Positions 29,162-39,300 of a stretch of DNA of 64,000 nt are shown in pieces. The notes under the pieces were generated by a model. That model saw only the letters and a list, made by a program, of their open reading frames with translations. It was not told the origin of the DNA and made no database searches. Position numbers and translations under genes: made by a program. The stretch is from IMG/VR virus record IMGVR_UViG_3300033145_003080, positions 62,001 to 126,000 of that record. One strand, written 5' to 3'. Positions within the stretch are counted from its first letter, which is position 1. The number at the start of each line of letters is the position of its first letter. Origin of the DNA: a virus.

Positions 29162-31258
29162 ATGCATATTGCAGATATATACAACACGGCGTTTGTAGAT
29201 GAGCTTATGAAAGTGGCGAAATTTAAGGGAACGTTGTTGCCACATCAAGTTGAAGCGCTTGAGAAGTTCAACAAAGAAGACGCTATTCTTCTTTTGCATC
29301 ATTTGGGATCTGGTAAAACAATAACATCAATTGCCGGCACTGAAGATGGAGGTTCTGTTGATGTGGTTGTCCCAGCTTCTCTCAGAGAAAATTATAAAAA
29401 GGAATTGGCTAAATTTACAACACCCGGCGGTACAAAAAGAAATGTTATTTCTTATAATAAATATGTAAAAGAAGGACCGACGCCGGGAGCTAAAGCTGCT
29501 GTGTTTGATGAGCCTCAAAGGATTGGTAGGCATGGCACATTAACATCCCAAACTGTAGTTGGTTCTGCGCTATTGTACCCAAAAAGGATGCTTTTAACAG
29601 GAACTCCAGCGACAAATTATCCTTATGAACTTGCTCCTATTATAAGGACATTAACGCCTGAAGCAAAAAACATACCACTTGATCCAATTGCGTTTAAAAG
29701 TAAATTTCTCGGAGAAAAAAAGATTCGATTGTCACCACTTAAATATTTAATGGGGATGAAGCCTGGTGTTGAATTTTATCCGCGTAATGTTGAGGAGATC
29801 AAAGGCGCCATTAAGGGGAAGGTTCATTATTACAAACCTGATGAGGAGGGTTACCCAGAGCGTATTGATGAGGTTAAAAGTGTAGAAGCGTCCCCAGAAC
29901 AGGTAAAGTATTATAAATATGTTACCAAGCGAGCCAATCCGGTTGTTGCTTTAAAAGTGCGCATGAACATGCCTTTGTCTAAAAAGGAATCAAAGGAGTT
30001 AAACGCATTCATGACTGCCGCGAGACAAGTCTCAAATACAACAAAGCCATATGGTGGTAAAGAGCAATTGTCTCCAAAGTTAAAGACTGTTATTGACGAT
30101 TTTGAGGAAAGTGTTAATAAAAATAAAAAACACAAAGGTATTATATATTCTAATTATCTTGGGGCAGGTGTCGATATTATTGCTGAAGAAATGGAAAAGC
30201 GTGGCATTCCTTACACACGTTTTACTGGAAAATTAAATGATAAACAAAAAAAAGAATCTGTTGATAAATACAACAAAGGCGAAGTAAAGGCAATACTTGT
30301 AAGTGGGGCAGGGTCTGAAGGGCTTGATTTAAAAAATACTCGTTCTATACAAATAATTGAGCCACACTGGAATCAATCGAGAATAGAACAGGTTGTCGGA
30401 AGGGGTATTAGGTACAAGTCGCATGAGGGACTTCCTAAGTCTGAAAGAAAAGTTGATGTAATAAAATACCAAACAACGATTCCAAAAAAAATTATGCAAA
30501 AGATTTTTAAGAAAAAATCTGATACATCGGCAGATCAATATCTTGAAACTTTAAGTAAAGACAAACAGAGGCTTTTAGACAAATTCCTTGATATTTTTAA
30601 AGAAGAAGGAGTGCAGAAATCGGCTTTCGACATGATGTGTGAAAAAAAATACCAAGCAGTTTTTAAAGATGAGCTTGAAAAAATAGCTGCTGTTAATCCT
30701 GAAAATTATTTATATCATTATTTTTCTCCAAAAAGCATTAATAAAATGGTTAGTTCCGGCGGAATAGTGGCAACCCCAAGAAAAGCTTTTGGTGGTAAGA
30801 AAGTAACTGGTATTAGTACTACTAGAGACCCAAAGGCCACATTTTTTAAATCTCTTCCCACAAAAGGTGATGTGGGTTTCTTAAGGTTTAAATTATCAAA
30901 AGATATAATAAATAAAAATTATAAAATAAAACCTTTTGACGACATTGGGCTAAGAAGCATCGGAAAGTCTGAAGCTGAAGAATTAATTATTTTAAAAAAA
31001 ATAAAAGGCAAGCAATCAGTTGTACCTTTTTCAAAAATAAAATCAATTGAAGTTGCCGATCCTAGCGGGTTAAAAAATTATTTAAGAAGTGGCTCTATTG
31101 ATGTAAATAAAATCCCGCAGATTGATTTTTCAAAAATGGAAATATCAGGTGAAAATATGGAAAATATTATGGGGGCGCTTAAGCCGAAAGGGTCCTCAAA
31201 ACAAAGAATTAAAAATATACGAAAAATATTTAACGTTATGAAAAAATTAAAAAAATAA
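29162..31258 (+). CDS. SNF2-like helicase fused to ART/DarT-like domain
   Basis: A 698-residue protein. Helicase motifs: I LLLHHLGSGKTI (about 44-55), Ia VVVPASL, II FDEPQR (about 115-120), III LLTGTPATN, V GAGSEGLDLKNT and VI QVVGRGIRY (about 410-418), as in SF2/SNF2-type DNA translocases. From about residue 510 a second domain begins: LYHYFSPKSINKMVSSGGI, then GISTTRD, a PFDDIGLRS segment, EAEELIILKKI and IKSIEV, an order reminiscent of ADP-ribosyltransferase/DarT-like domains. A motif F-x-DEL-x-K-x-A occurs at about 11-18 (AFVDELMKVA) and again at about 498-506 (VFKDELEKIA), each just before a domain. Surrounded by virion genes, it may be a virion-carried enzyme. The fusion and ART call are inference; the helicase call is firm. 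Confidence 0.8.
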   Translation: MHIADIYNTAFVDELMKVAKFKGTLLPHQVEALEKFNKEDAILLLHHLGSGKTITSIAGTEDGGSVDVVVPASLRENYKKELAKFTTPGGTKRNVISYNKYVKEGPTPGAKAAVFDEPQRIGRHGTLTSQTVVGSALLYPKRMLLTGTPATNYPYELAPIIRTLTPEAKNIPLDPIAFKSKFLGEKKIRLSPLKYLMGMKPGVEFYPRNVEEIKGAIKGKVHYYKPDEEGYPERIDEVKSVEASPEQVKYYKYVTKRANPVVALKVRMNMPLSKKESKELNAFMTAARQVSNTTKPYGGKEQLSPKLKTVIDDFEESVNKNKKHKGIIYSNYLGAGVDIIAEEMEKRGIPYTRFTGKLNDKQKKESVDKYNKGEVKAILVSGAGSEGLDLKNTRSIQIIEPHWNQSRIEQVVGRGIRYKSHEGLPKSERKVDVIKYQTTIPKKIMQKIFKKKSDTSADQYLETLSKDKQRLLDKFLDIFKEEGVQKSAFDMMCEKKYQAVFKDELEKIAAVNPENYLYHYFSPKSINKMVSSGGIVATPRKAFGGKKVTGISTTRDPKATFFKSLPTKGDVGFLRFKLSKDIINKNYKIKPFDDIGLRSIGKSEAEELIILKKIKGKQSVVPFSKIKSIEVADPSGLKNYLRSGSIDVNKIPQIDFSKMEISGENMENIMGALKPKGSSKQRIKNIRKIFNVMKKLKK

Positions 31259-31270
31259 TAGGAAAAACCA

Positions 31271-33337
31271 ATGCCTCCCCCAAAACAAGCATGTGAAACT
31301 ATACTTAACACGCAAATGGCTGTGGTTAAGATTATTAAGCGTGTGCGTGAGATTTCTCAGAAACTTCGCACGCTACTCGAGAATAAATCTAAATTAAAAT
31401 ACGGCATTATTAATCTGCTGGATGTGATAGGGGCAGAGACGCTCACCGCTATTACTTCAGTAGCAGCATCGGCAGCAAAAGCTATACTTGGTGCAATGTC
31501 GGGTATGGCCAGCACGCTGCTCGAGTCAATTCTATCCAGCCTTCTTAAGATATTGCTTGCAAATCCAACTGCTATATTTTCTCTTGTTGCTATCCCCCAT
31601 AGCCAGGCAATTAAAGCCGTTACTGAAGAGAGGCTTTTGCTTCAACGCGCACGAAGGAATATGCGAACTATTTTATATATTATTCTTAAATGGACACAAG
31701 GGGTAAGCGGTGCCCGGTATTATAAACAGTTAAAGGCCGCTCTTCCTTATATCCAGAAAGCAATAGCATTATCAGTTGATATCATCCATGATTTGGAAGG
31801 AGAGCCGACAAAAGATAGTGAGGTAAGGAATGCCAAATTTAATGAGTCAAAATACATAGTAATGCAATGGAATCTCGAAATGGCAATTGATATAACAAAG
31901 CCTGATTCAATTGTTGATACTCGATTTCAAATTACAAAGAAAGTTGAACAAAACCGGAATAGACGGTATAGGCAACTTGCCGAAAAGATAGAGGATAATT
32001 ATAAAAAAAGACGAAAAGAGCTTGCTCGGTGGTATAGTAAACAGATATCACAAATTGACCATGAGAGCGAAAATTTATCAACCGCATTAAAGATGGAGCG
32101 GATACGACATGAATATGCATTTAAAAGAAAGATAATAGAAACTGAGCGCAAAGAAAAGCTCCATGCGGCTGAATTACAAGCGGCTTCAGAGTCTCTTGTT
32201 GACAAAAGTGCATATTTAAATGCTATTGGTGGGATTGCCGCAGAGTTTTCGAATGATATGATAAATCTCGCTGCTAATCTGGCTGAGTTTGTTGATAATG
32301 TGAAAGATGCGTATACAACATACCGGCGTAGTCAAAATTTGTGCAATGCTATTTATAGAATCAGAAATCTTATTACCAATCTGATTAATGAGATTGTTGA
32401 TATATTACGCAGAACTTCGAATGCATCAGCATCTGCGGCGATCAAATCTCTCGAGACAGCGCAGTCGATAATGGAGGTGGTGGAAGAGGATTTTATAGAT
32501 TCAACAGGAAGGTATGAAAATACCTCTGAGAAAATAAGTTCTTCTGAACTGGCCGGCGCAGTTATTTCAGGCTATGGTTTATTATCTTCAGCAGATGCGC
32601 TTCTTGACAGTACTATAACCAAAAGCCTTATCGATTTAGTAAATTCTGATGATGTACTTCAGACTGCAAACGAAGATTTTGAAGCATTTCATCAGGCTTT
32701 AACTCAGATTCCGGACTGGGATGGTCAACTAAATGTGTGGGCTGTAACCCCCACTGACAGTGCATTCAGTCCATATATACAGATGATAGCTGATTCAATA
32801 TCTGTTTTGGCAAAAGTTCCTGTACTCGCCATGTCAAACGATGAAGATGCCAGAATTGAGGTTACCAGAATATTAAAAGATATTAATAATACTTTTAGGG
32901 CTCTGTTTAATCATAATGCAATAGTAAGTAACACGCTCAATTCTTATGTGCCATATATGTCGTCTGAAGCTGGTAATTTGACGAGAATTTTGGCAAATGC
33001 AGGATTACTCGAGGAATTCGCAACTGGAATGAGTATTGCAGCAATGACTGCAGATATTGTAACATCTATAATAAAAGGTGGTCTCGATGATACTATGCCG
33101 ACATATGCCAATTGCCGTTCAGCTTATCCTGAGTTGTATGATAATGCTGACGCTGCAGAGGCTGCTGCGCTTGGTAACGCGAGCATTACTCCGGCGGAAG
33201 TAGATTTAAATTATATATCGAAAGTTGAAGATAAAGAAGTGCAGCGGCTTGGTGGTGATTCTTTTGCGAGGAACTGGGATATGAACAGTTCTCTAACAGA
33301 TGATAGTTTTGCTCGACCGGGCTCTGATGAGGGATAG
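31271..33337 (+). CDS. Large coiled-coil virion protein
   Basis: A 688-residue protein. The sequence is nearly all helical: N-terminal helices (LLENKSKLKYGIINLLDVIG), an Ala/Ser-rich hydrophobic segment (AAKAILGAMSGMASTLLESI), a long charged coiled coil about 210-310 (RRYRQLAEKIEDNYKKRRKE...), and Ala/Ser-rich helices in the last third. No enzymatic motif. Position between tape measure/hub genes and the baseplate J-like gene suggests a structural or internal virion protein. AGGAA precedes the ATG. Confidence 0.6.
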   Translation: MPPPKQACETILNTQMAVVKIIKRVREISQKLRTLLENKSKLKYGIINLLDVIGAETLTAITSVAASAAKAILGAMSGMASTLLESILSSLLKILLANPTAIFSLVAIPHSQAIKAVTEERLLLQRARRNMRTILYIILKWTQGVSGARYYKQLKAALPYIQKAIALSVDIIHDLEGEPTKDSEVRNAKFNESKYIVMQWNLEMAIDITKPDSIVDTRFQITKKVEQNRNRRYRQLAEKIEDNYKKRRKELARWYSKQISQIDHESENLSTALKMERIRHEYAFKRKIIETERKEKLHAAELQAASESLVDKSAYLNAIGGIAAEFSNDMINLAANLAEFVDNVKDAYTTYRRSQNLCNAIYRIRNLITNLINEIVDILRRTSNASASAAIKSLETAQSIMEVVEEDFIDSTGRYENTSEKISSSELAGAVISGYGLLSSADALLDSTITKSLIDLVNSDDVLQTANEDFEAFHQALTQIPDWDGQLNVWAVTPTDSAFSPYIQMIADSISVLAKVPVLAMSNDEDARIEVTRILKDINNTFRALFNHNAIVSNTLNSYVPYMSSEAGNLTRILANAGLLEEFATGMSIAAMTADIVTSIIKGGLDDTMPTYANCRSAYPELYDNADAAEAAALGNASITPAEVDLNYISKVEDKEVQRLGGDSFARNWDMNSSLTDDSFARPGSDEG

Positions 33338-33439
33338 AAAGATTAATCGATAGCGTTATAATGTTTTAATTACTATTTTAATATTGTTACTGGCCACAAA
33401 ACATATTTGCGGTTTGAAAACGGCATTTCAATGCAAACA

Positions 33440-33640
33440 GTGACTAGCACAAGAGAAGTTCAAAATGAACAATATCTACGACGATAAACAGCTACAAGAA
33501 CGGAATCAGAGTGCTCCCACAGCTCTGCCCACTTCGGGGATTGCCGATCCTGATGTGTCTTTTGATACTAAGCTGAATTGTCATGTGCGAGTGGGTAATA
33601 CTGGTTATAGTACCAGGCCGAATGTCGGTAAACATACTAT
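33440..33640 (+). ncRNA. Candidate omega (HEARO-type) RNA of IsrB
   Basis: Upstream of, and overlapping, the first codons of the IsrB gene is DNA with successive hairpins: CAGAG/CTCTG (33507-33527), CCC/GGG with a CTTC-like loop (33528-33538), CTGGT/ACCAG (33601-33616) and CCGA/TCGG (33618-33628). IscB/IsrB nucleases use an omega RNA encoded just 5' of, and partly within, their gene; its 5' end carries the guide copied from flanking DNA. Boundaries here are approximate. The unstructured look of the first about 45 codons as protein supports an RNA role. Confidence 0.5.
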
Positions 33641-34652
33641 ATTTGTTTTAAATGTTAATGGTAAGCCATTAACCCCAACAACACCAGCAAAAGCAAGAAA
33701 GTTATTAAAAGGAGGTAAAGCAAAAAAATACTGGAGTAAGTTTAACACATTTGGTATTCAACTTGTTGATAAAACAAGAGAAGAAATACAGAAAACTGTA
33801 CTTGGATATGATCCAGGTAGTAAATTTGAAGGCGTTTCTGTGGTTTGTGGTGATGAGAATAATTTGTCTGTAAAATTAAATTTACCTAATAAAACAAATA
33901 TTGTTAATAAATTAAAAGAGCGCAGACAAATCAGAAGGAATAGAAGATATAGAAAATGTCGTAGAAGAAAAGCAAGGTTTTCAAATAGAAAAAGGAATGG
34001 TTTTATCGCCCCATCTCAATTAGTTATAGTGAATTCAAGATTAAAAATTTTAAAAGAATTTTGCAATATTTACCCAATATGCAATGTAGCTATGGAAAAT
34101 ATAAAGTTTAACCATCTAAAATATAGATGGGGTAAGAATTTTTCAACAATGGAAATTGGCAAACAAAAAATAAGAATTTTTTTCAAAAATAGAAATATTG
34201 AAATATTTGAATATGATGGTTTTAAAACATCTAAAATAAGAAAAAAATATGGATATAAAAAGACATTTATAAAAAGTGCAGATCATTTTACATCACATTG
34301 CTCTGATTCATTATCCCTTGCTATTGAGATAAGCTGTAAAAAAAGAATACATGAAGGATTGTTTCTTATAGTTGATGACACTTATCGTTGTGTAAAAAGG
34401 AAACTTCATGACAGACAACCATCAATAGGTGGGATAAGAGAAAAATATTCTCATGGAAATGTAAATGGTGTTAAAAAAAGTATAATTATTGGCGCAAAAA
34501 ACGGCAATATAGGACAATTGTGTGGCGAAACGAATGGTCGTTTTAGATATTATGATTTGGATGGTAAACGAAAAATAACAAAAACAATATCTTGGATAAA
34601 TAACCAATTTAAAACAAATACAATAAAAGAAGAACAATTTTACGCGGCATAA
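33465..34652 (+). CDS. isrB: IsrB-like RNA-guided nickase (RRXRR family)
   Basis: A 395-residue reading frame. PLMP-like N-terminal motif: VLNVNGKPLTPTTPAKARKL (61-80). RuvC-I: GYDPGSK (Asp116). Arg-rich bridge helix: RRQIRRNRRYRKCRRRKAR (153-171). RuvC-II: VAMENIKF (Glu211). RuvC-III: SHCSDSLSLA (His278, Asp281). Only 60 residues separate RuvC-II and RuvC-III, so there is no HNH domain; this distinguishes IsrB (a nickase) from IscB. All RuvC residues look intact. The true start may be GTG at 33585 or 33591, because the first 45 codons overlap the omega RNA. No transposase gene is present. It lies between stop and start codons of virion genes and is more AT-rich than these. Confidence 0.85.
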   Translation: MNNIYDDKQLQERNQSAPTALPTSGIADPDVSFDTKLNCHVRVGNTGYSTRPNVGKHTIFVLNVNGKPLTPTTPAKARKLLKGGKAKKYWSKFNTFGIQLVDKTREEIQKTVLGYDPGSKFEGVSVVCGDENNLSVKLNLPNKTNIVNKLKERRQIRRNRRYRKCRRRKARFSNRKRNGFIAPSQLVIVNSRLKILKEFCNIYPICNVAMENIKFNHLKYRWGKNFSTMEIGKQKIRIFFKNRNIEIFEYDGFKTSKIRKKYGYKKTFIKSADHFTSHCSDSLSLAIEISCKKRIHEGLFLIVDDTYRCVKRKLHDRQPSIGGIREKYSHGNVNGVKKSIIIGAKNGNIGQLCGETNGRFRYYDLDGKRKITKTISWINNQFKTNTIKEEQFYAA

Positions 34653-34677
34653 AATAATATCAATTAAATTATCAGTT

Positions 34678-35121
34678 ATGGATATTGATTTTTTCACAGA
34701 CTTAAGAAGCCAGTTTAAAATTAGCATTGGTGATAATCCTCAAGGTGTTGAGGGAAACCGTGCGCTGTTAAACCGGTTTGAGATAACATTTTTGACAAAA
34801 ACAAAGATGTTTCTATTTGATGGTAAATTAATTACAGATGATTATGCTGGTGATGCTGAAAAATATATTAATAAACCTCAAGTGCTAAACGACCCACAGA
34901 GCATAGCAGGAGGAGTTTCGGTATCTATTGACCAGACAGTGGCGTCTATGAAAAGTGATGAGCCGCCAGGAGTTCCAAATACTGAAAAAATTGAAAGTGC
35001 AGAGCTTATTGATATAGAAATTATTGATGACATTGTTTTTGCAAAAATACAGGTACACCCTGTAGAAGTTGAACTTTATCAGGATCTTATGTTTAATTTG
35101 CCAATCATCAAAAAGGATTAG
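34678..35121 (+). CDS. Small baseplate-region protein, possibly gp25-like
   Basis: A 147-residue protein. Seen: GNRALLNRFEITFLTKTKMF, a Pro/Asn-rich loop and a C-terminal ELIDIEIIDDIVFAKIQVHP. An early RALL-x-R-x-x-x-x-L-T strand and a late alternating V/I strand directly upstream of a J-like gene recall gp25/GPW-like baseplate proteins, but the match is weak. There is no Shine-Dalgarno before its ATG, perhaps because the IsrB element was inserted immediately upstream. Confidence 0.5.
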   Translation: MDIDFFTDLRSQFKISIGDNPQGVEGNRALLNRFEITFLTKTKMFLFDGKLITDDYAGDAEKYINKPQVLNDPQSIAGGVSVSIDQTVASMKSDEPPGVPNTEKIESAELIDIEIIDDIVFAKIQVHPVEVELYQDLMFNLPIIKKD

Positions 35122-35158
35122 AAATAATCATTTAATATTTCTATATAAAATAAAAAAA

Positions 35159-36337
35159 ATGATACAGAAAAAGTCGTATAAATTTAGAATTTATCCAAAT
35201 GACACTCAAAAGATTTTGTTGAATAAAACGTTTGGTTGCGTGAGATACATGTGGAACCAAATGGTGGAATCATTTAAAAAAAAAGAAAACCATAAATCGG
35301 CAACTATTTTACGCAATGAAATTGAATGGTTAAAAGAAGTGTCTGCAGCATCAATTCAACAAAAAGAAATTGATTTTAGAGAGTTTAAAAAACAATTCTT
35401 TTCTAAAAATAGAAAAAGAAATATTGGGAAACCTTCATTTAAAAAGAAGTATCAAAAGCAGTCGTATAGACTTCCCAATCAGAAATTTGTTTTAGATCAA
35501 GGAGAATCAAAAATTAGGTTGGAGAAAATAGGTTGGATAAAAATAATATTAGATAGAAAAATACCTAAACATATATATTATTTATCGGTTACCATTTTGA
35601 AAGATAAGGTTGGTGATTATTATGCGTCTATTCTTGTTAATGAAGAAATTAAAGAACTTCCTAAAACAAATAGGGTGGTTGGTGTTGATTTAGGAATAAA
35701 AGACCTTATTACCACCTCTGATGGATTGCAGGTAAAAATGTTTGATGAAAGCGAGAGCCAAGCTAGGATTAAACGTTTATCTAAACATTTATCAAGGAAA
35801 GTGGTGGGGTCTTTGAGGTTTAATAAACTTAAAAATAAAATAGCAAAAACTCACAGAAAGATTGGTAGAAAGCGCAATTGGTTACATCACAATATTTCTT
35901 TATTTTTGATTAAAAATTATGATGAAATAATTTTAGAAGATTTGAATGTATCTGGGATGATGAAAAACCGCCAATTAGCAGGATTTATTCATAGACAAGG
36001 ATGGTCATCTTTAGTAAACCAGATCAATTATAAATCAAGATGGTATGGTAGAAAGAGCAAAAAACTTGATCGATGGTTTCCTTCTTCTAAAACATGTTGT
36101 GAATGTGGCACTGTTAAAAAAGGTTTAAAATTGTCAGAGAGAGTCTACGAGTGTGAATGTGGTAACAAAATTAACAGAGACTTTAATGCATCTCTAAATA
36201 TTAAATCCGCAGGAGTTACTACGGATCAACGGTCGTTGATGGAATGTGAGACTTTTAATCCTAAAAAGCAATCTTTAGAGTTAAAAGCAATTCCAAGTGA
36301 AATGATTAATCTAATAGAAAAGAATAAAATTCTATAA
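35159..36337 (+). CDS. tnpB: TnpB RNA-guided endonuclease
   Basis: A 392-residue protein beginning MIQKKSYKFRIYPNDTQKIL, the usual TnpB N-terminus; the start at 35159 is preferred to an upstream in-frame ATG in the previous gene. RuvC-I: VVGVDLGIKDL (Asp about 177). RuvC-II: IILEDLNVSGM (Glu about 261). Zinc finger: CCECG then CECGN (about 314-336). RuvC-III: NRDFNASLNIKSAG (Asp341). All catalytic and zinc residues are present, so it is likely active. TnpB cuts DNA guided by an omega RNA made from its own 3' end. No tnpA accompanies it. It lies between virion genes without breaking either, like a homing nuclease. Confidence 0.9.
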   Translation: MIQKKSYKFRIYPNDTQKILLNKTFGCVRYMWNQMVESFKKKENHKSATILRNEIEWLKEVSAASIQQKEIDFREFKKQFFSKNRKRNIGKPSFKKKYQKQSYRLPNQKFVLDQGESKIRLEKIGWIKIILDRKIPKHIYYLSVTILKDKVGDYYASILVNEEIKELPKTNRVVGVDLGIKDLITTSDGLQVKMFDESESQARIKRLSKHLSRKVVGSLRFNKLKNKIAKTHRKIGRKRNWLHHNISLFLIKNYDEIILEDLNVSGMMKNRQLAGFIHRQGWSSLVNQINYKSRWYGRKSKKLDRWFPSSKTCCECGTVKKGLKLSERVYECECGNKINRDFNASLNIKSAGVTTDQRSLMECETFNPKKQSLELKAIPSEMINLIEKNKIL

Positions 36338-36348
36338 AGGATGTAACT
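36190..36348 (+). ncRNA. Candidate TnpB omega RNA region
   Basis: By analogy with other TnpB loci, the omega RNA should cover the 3' end of the gene and run into the flank. A perfect ATCAAC-GGTC-GTTGAT hairpin lies at 36225-36240, and the last 30 codons (after GVTTDQRS) show the low-complexity pattern usual where TnpB coding and RNA functions overlap. The right boundary, hence the guide, is not determined. Confidence 0.4.
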
Positions 36349-39300
36349 ATGTTTGATTTTTGGGCTTTTTTGAGAAAGAAATGGTCTGAATATTCGAAGT
36401 CTAGGGGCCAGAAGGGTACTATGATTGATGACCTTGCTGTAAAACCGGCCGGGCTGATCTTGGCTAATTTCTACAACGCCCTTGCTGGACAGAGAAGGGT
36501 TAATAACATCTCGCTTTGGAAAACAATGACCGATGAAGAGCTAAACTTTTTTGGGAATAAATTTTTTACTAAGAGGATAATGGGTGATTTCTCTATTGGA
36601 TCGGTGCGTGTTTACTTCAATGAGAAAAAAAATATCGAACTTTCTACTATAGCCCGGTTTGTCTCAAATCGAGGTTTGCAGTACCGCCCTATTCAGCCTG
36701 GAAAGATAGCAGGTAGCTCATTTAGCAGTTCAACAGATAGGATAGCACTTTATCATATCGACATACCAATTATTGCAGTGTCAAAAGGTGATGAGTACAA
36801 CACTGATGCGAATGAAATAGTCCAACTTATTAATATCGACTTTACTTATCATTCAGCAACAAATCCTGAAGATATAATTCGCGGATCAAAATATGAGACA
36901 AATGAAGAATATTTCAATCGTCTTGTTTATACTGTGAATGACCGCAGTATGATGAATAAGAAGAGTATGATGGTTCTTCTTCCCGAATTTTTTCCAGTTA
37001 TTAATGCAATGTATATAGCAGGTGCTGGTGACCGATATATGCAAAGAGATTTAATTGCCGGCGTTGACCTGTCCCTTCCTTATAAAGAAGCAACCTATCT
37101 TGGCAAGTTAAAAGGTGAGAATATAGTTAAACATATTGGTTTTTATGGTATATTCCCACCGAATGTAGGAAGCCTTCAGTCGAACAGGTACTGGGGGCCA
37201 CATTCAGCGGTATCAGAATACCGCTATCCCCTAACTATAGAACAATCATCATCTGCATTCAGCCCTGAACAGACAGATCCGCGGCTAAACGATCCTGCAT
37301 TCCTTGGGTTTCCACTTGACCAGGAGTGTGTCGATAATATGTATAAAGGTCTTTACTTTAACGATTATAAACGATTTATGGAAGTAAGAACTGAAGATCT
37401 GTTTAATATTGTTGATGAAGAGGTTGGGTTTACACCAGTGCTACCAGATGTAACATGGAAGTTTGGTGCGCATGGACTTATGCCGGGTAATGTTGGCAGG
37501 CTTGCTGACAATGTGCAGAATATAAATGTGGTTAGTTTTTATGACACTGAAATCAGACTTGCCGGTGGTGCGTATAATTCAATTTCTGTCGGCAAGGACA
37601 TTCTCAAACGTACCGGGGTAAAATTAACCGGTTCTTTTATTTGTCCCGAACCTGCTGATGAAAATTCTCCAATACTGAATAGCAATCTGCAAATTATGAT
37701 TGGTGGTATAAATGATTTAAATCTTGTTGATGGATATACTGGTGTCGGGTTTGGCATTAGAATGACTGATATATATGATGAAGGTGATATTGATGTGCCG
37801 AATGCAGTTATATATTTTGCCCATAATGAAAAGTATGGGACCGCCCAGGTTTATGCGACTGATTATGATATCAGTGACCATATTTCAGTTTCAGATATAG
37901 GAGCCCTTGCCGAAAAAGAATTTAGAATTCAGCCGAATATCGAATACGAATTTGAGTTTATTATTTATGATGATTTAAGATTATCGCTTTATTTCAACAA
38001 GACAAGTGAAAAGCAACCGTCAGATCCATATGAAAAAGAGAATGAATTTCATTTCGAATTGCCTCGTAAAGTTTTGGGAATATTTTCTGACGAAAGCAGA
38101 CAGGGTTTATTGTCAACGAGCAATATACGATATGGTACAACAATGAAGGCGACACTTGACACAGAGTCTCTCGTTTCAGAGGATATATGGCGAATAAATG
38201 ACTTAAAAGCTTTTGATATGAATCCATCGAAAGCAATGGCGTTATATGCTATAAATATGGATGATATAGAAAGCCCCATATCTGTCTTTCTTCGAGCATT
38301 TGGTTCGAGTGCTATCGATAATGCCCAGGCTGATGGCTACCAGGTGTTCTTATGGGATAAGGAGGTTCAGACAATAGCCTCTGGGTCGTCAGAGCTTACT
38401 CGAGGAGGTTGGGCTGAAGCAAACGGTATATCCAACCCAGATAGTTCAAAAAGTTCTGCCCTTGGTCTTTTAAGGCATGACATACAAAACATGGATCGGT
38501 ACCTGGTTGATAGTAAGTTCGGCAAAAACATTTTTATCATGATATTAACCACAGGTGTTTCGAAAGGGTCAATACGATATAATAGAGATATTCGAGATGA
38601 TGTCCATTCTTTTCTCCGTGTTGATTATATAAAAGCTGAGAGTATGAATATAGCATCTTATCACGCAAATAATAAAGCAGACATACACCTTGCAACCCTT
38701 AATAATTCGGAAGAGTATGAAGTCGTTACTACAACTCTCACCAAACAACCTAATGATACTTATTTTGAAATGAGTCTCGAGAATAAATGTAAAATGCCTG
38801 TGGTTGAGATGGTGTCTGTAACTATAGGTACCACTGTTAGTGACACTGAAACTCTTGCAGAAACTGAATATTCTATGATTGACTCAGACGTTTTATTGCT
38901 TAATTCCTCAAAAGAAAAGAAGCATATAACTTTGAATGAATCTGATGCTGATACAATAACAGTCGAATATAGAACGTATCCGGAAATTGAACGTATTCAG
39001 GACTTTTTTGAAAGCTCTATATATCAAAAAATTTATGGCGACTTTCTCATTAAACACAAAATGCCATGCGATCTTGATTTTACAATTTTTTATACCGGAG
39101 ATATCAACGATGATCAATTGATAACGGAAATAAGAAAATATGTTGATGATAATATTGATGGGGTGTTTTCTATACGGAATTTTATCAGCTATCTCTATAA
39201 TGAGGAGCTGGTTAACAATATCAAGGAACCTGTCGAGATATCGTATACTAAATGGAACGATGAGTGGGAGCAAGAAACGGGAACCTTTACCGATAAGCTC

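Noticed and set aside
28757-29302. 181-codon minus-strand open frame over 28533-29075 and into the helicase start
   Set aside because: Pro/Ala/Thr low complexity, crosses two plus-strand genes, no ribosome-binding site.
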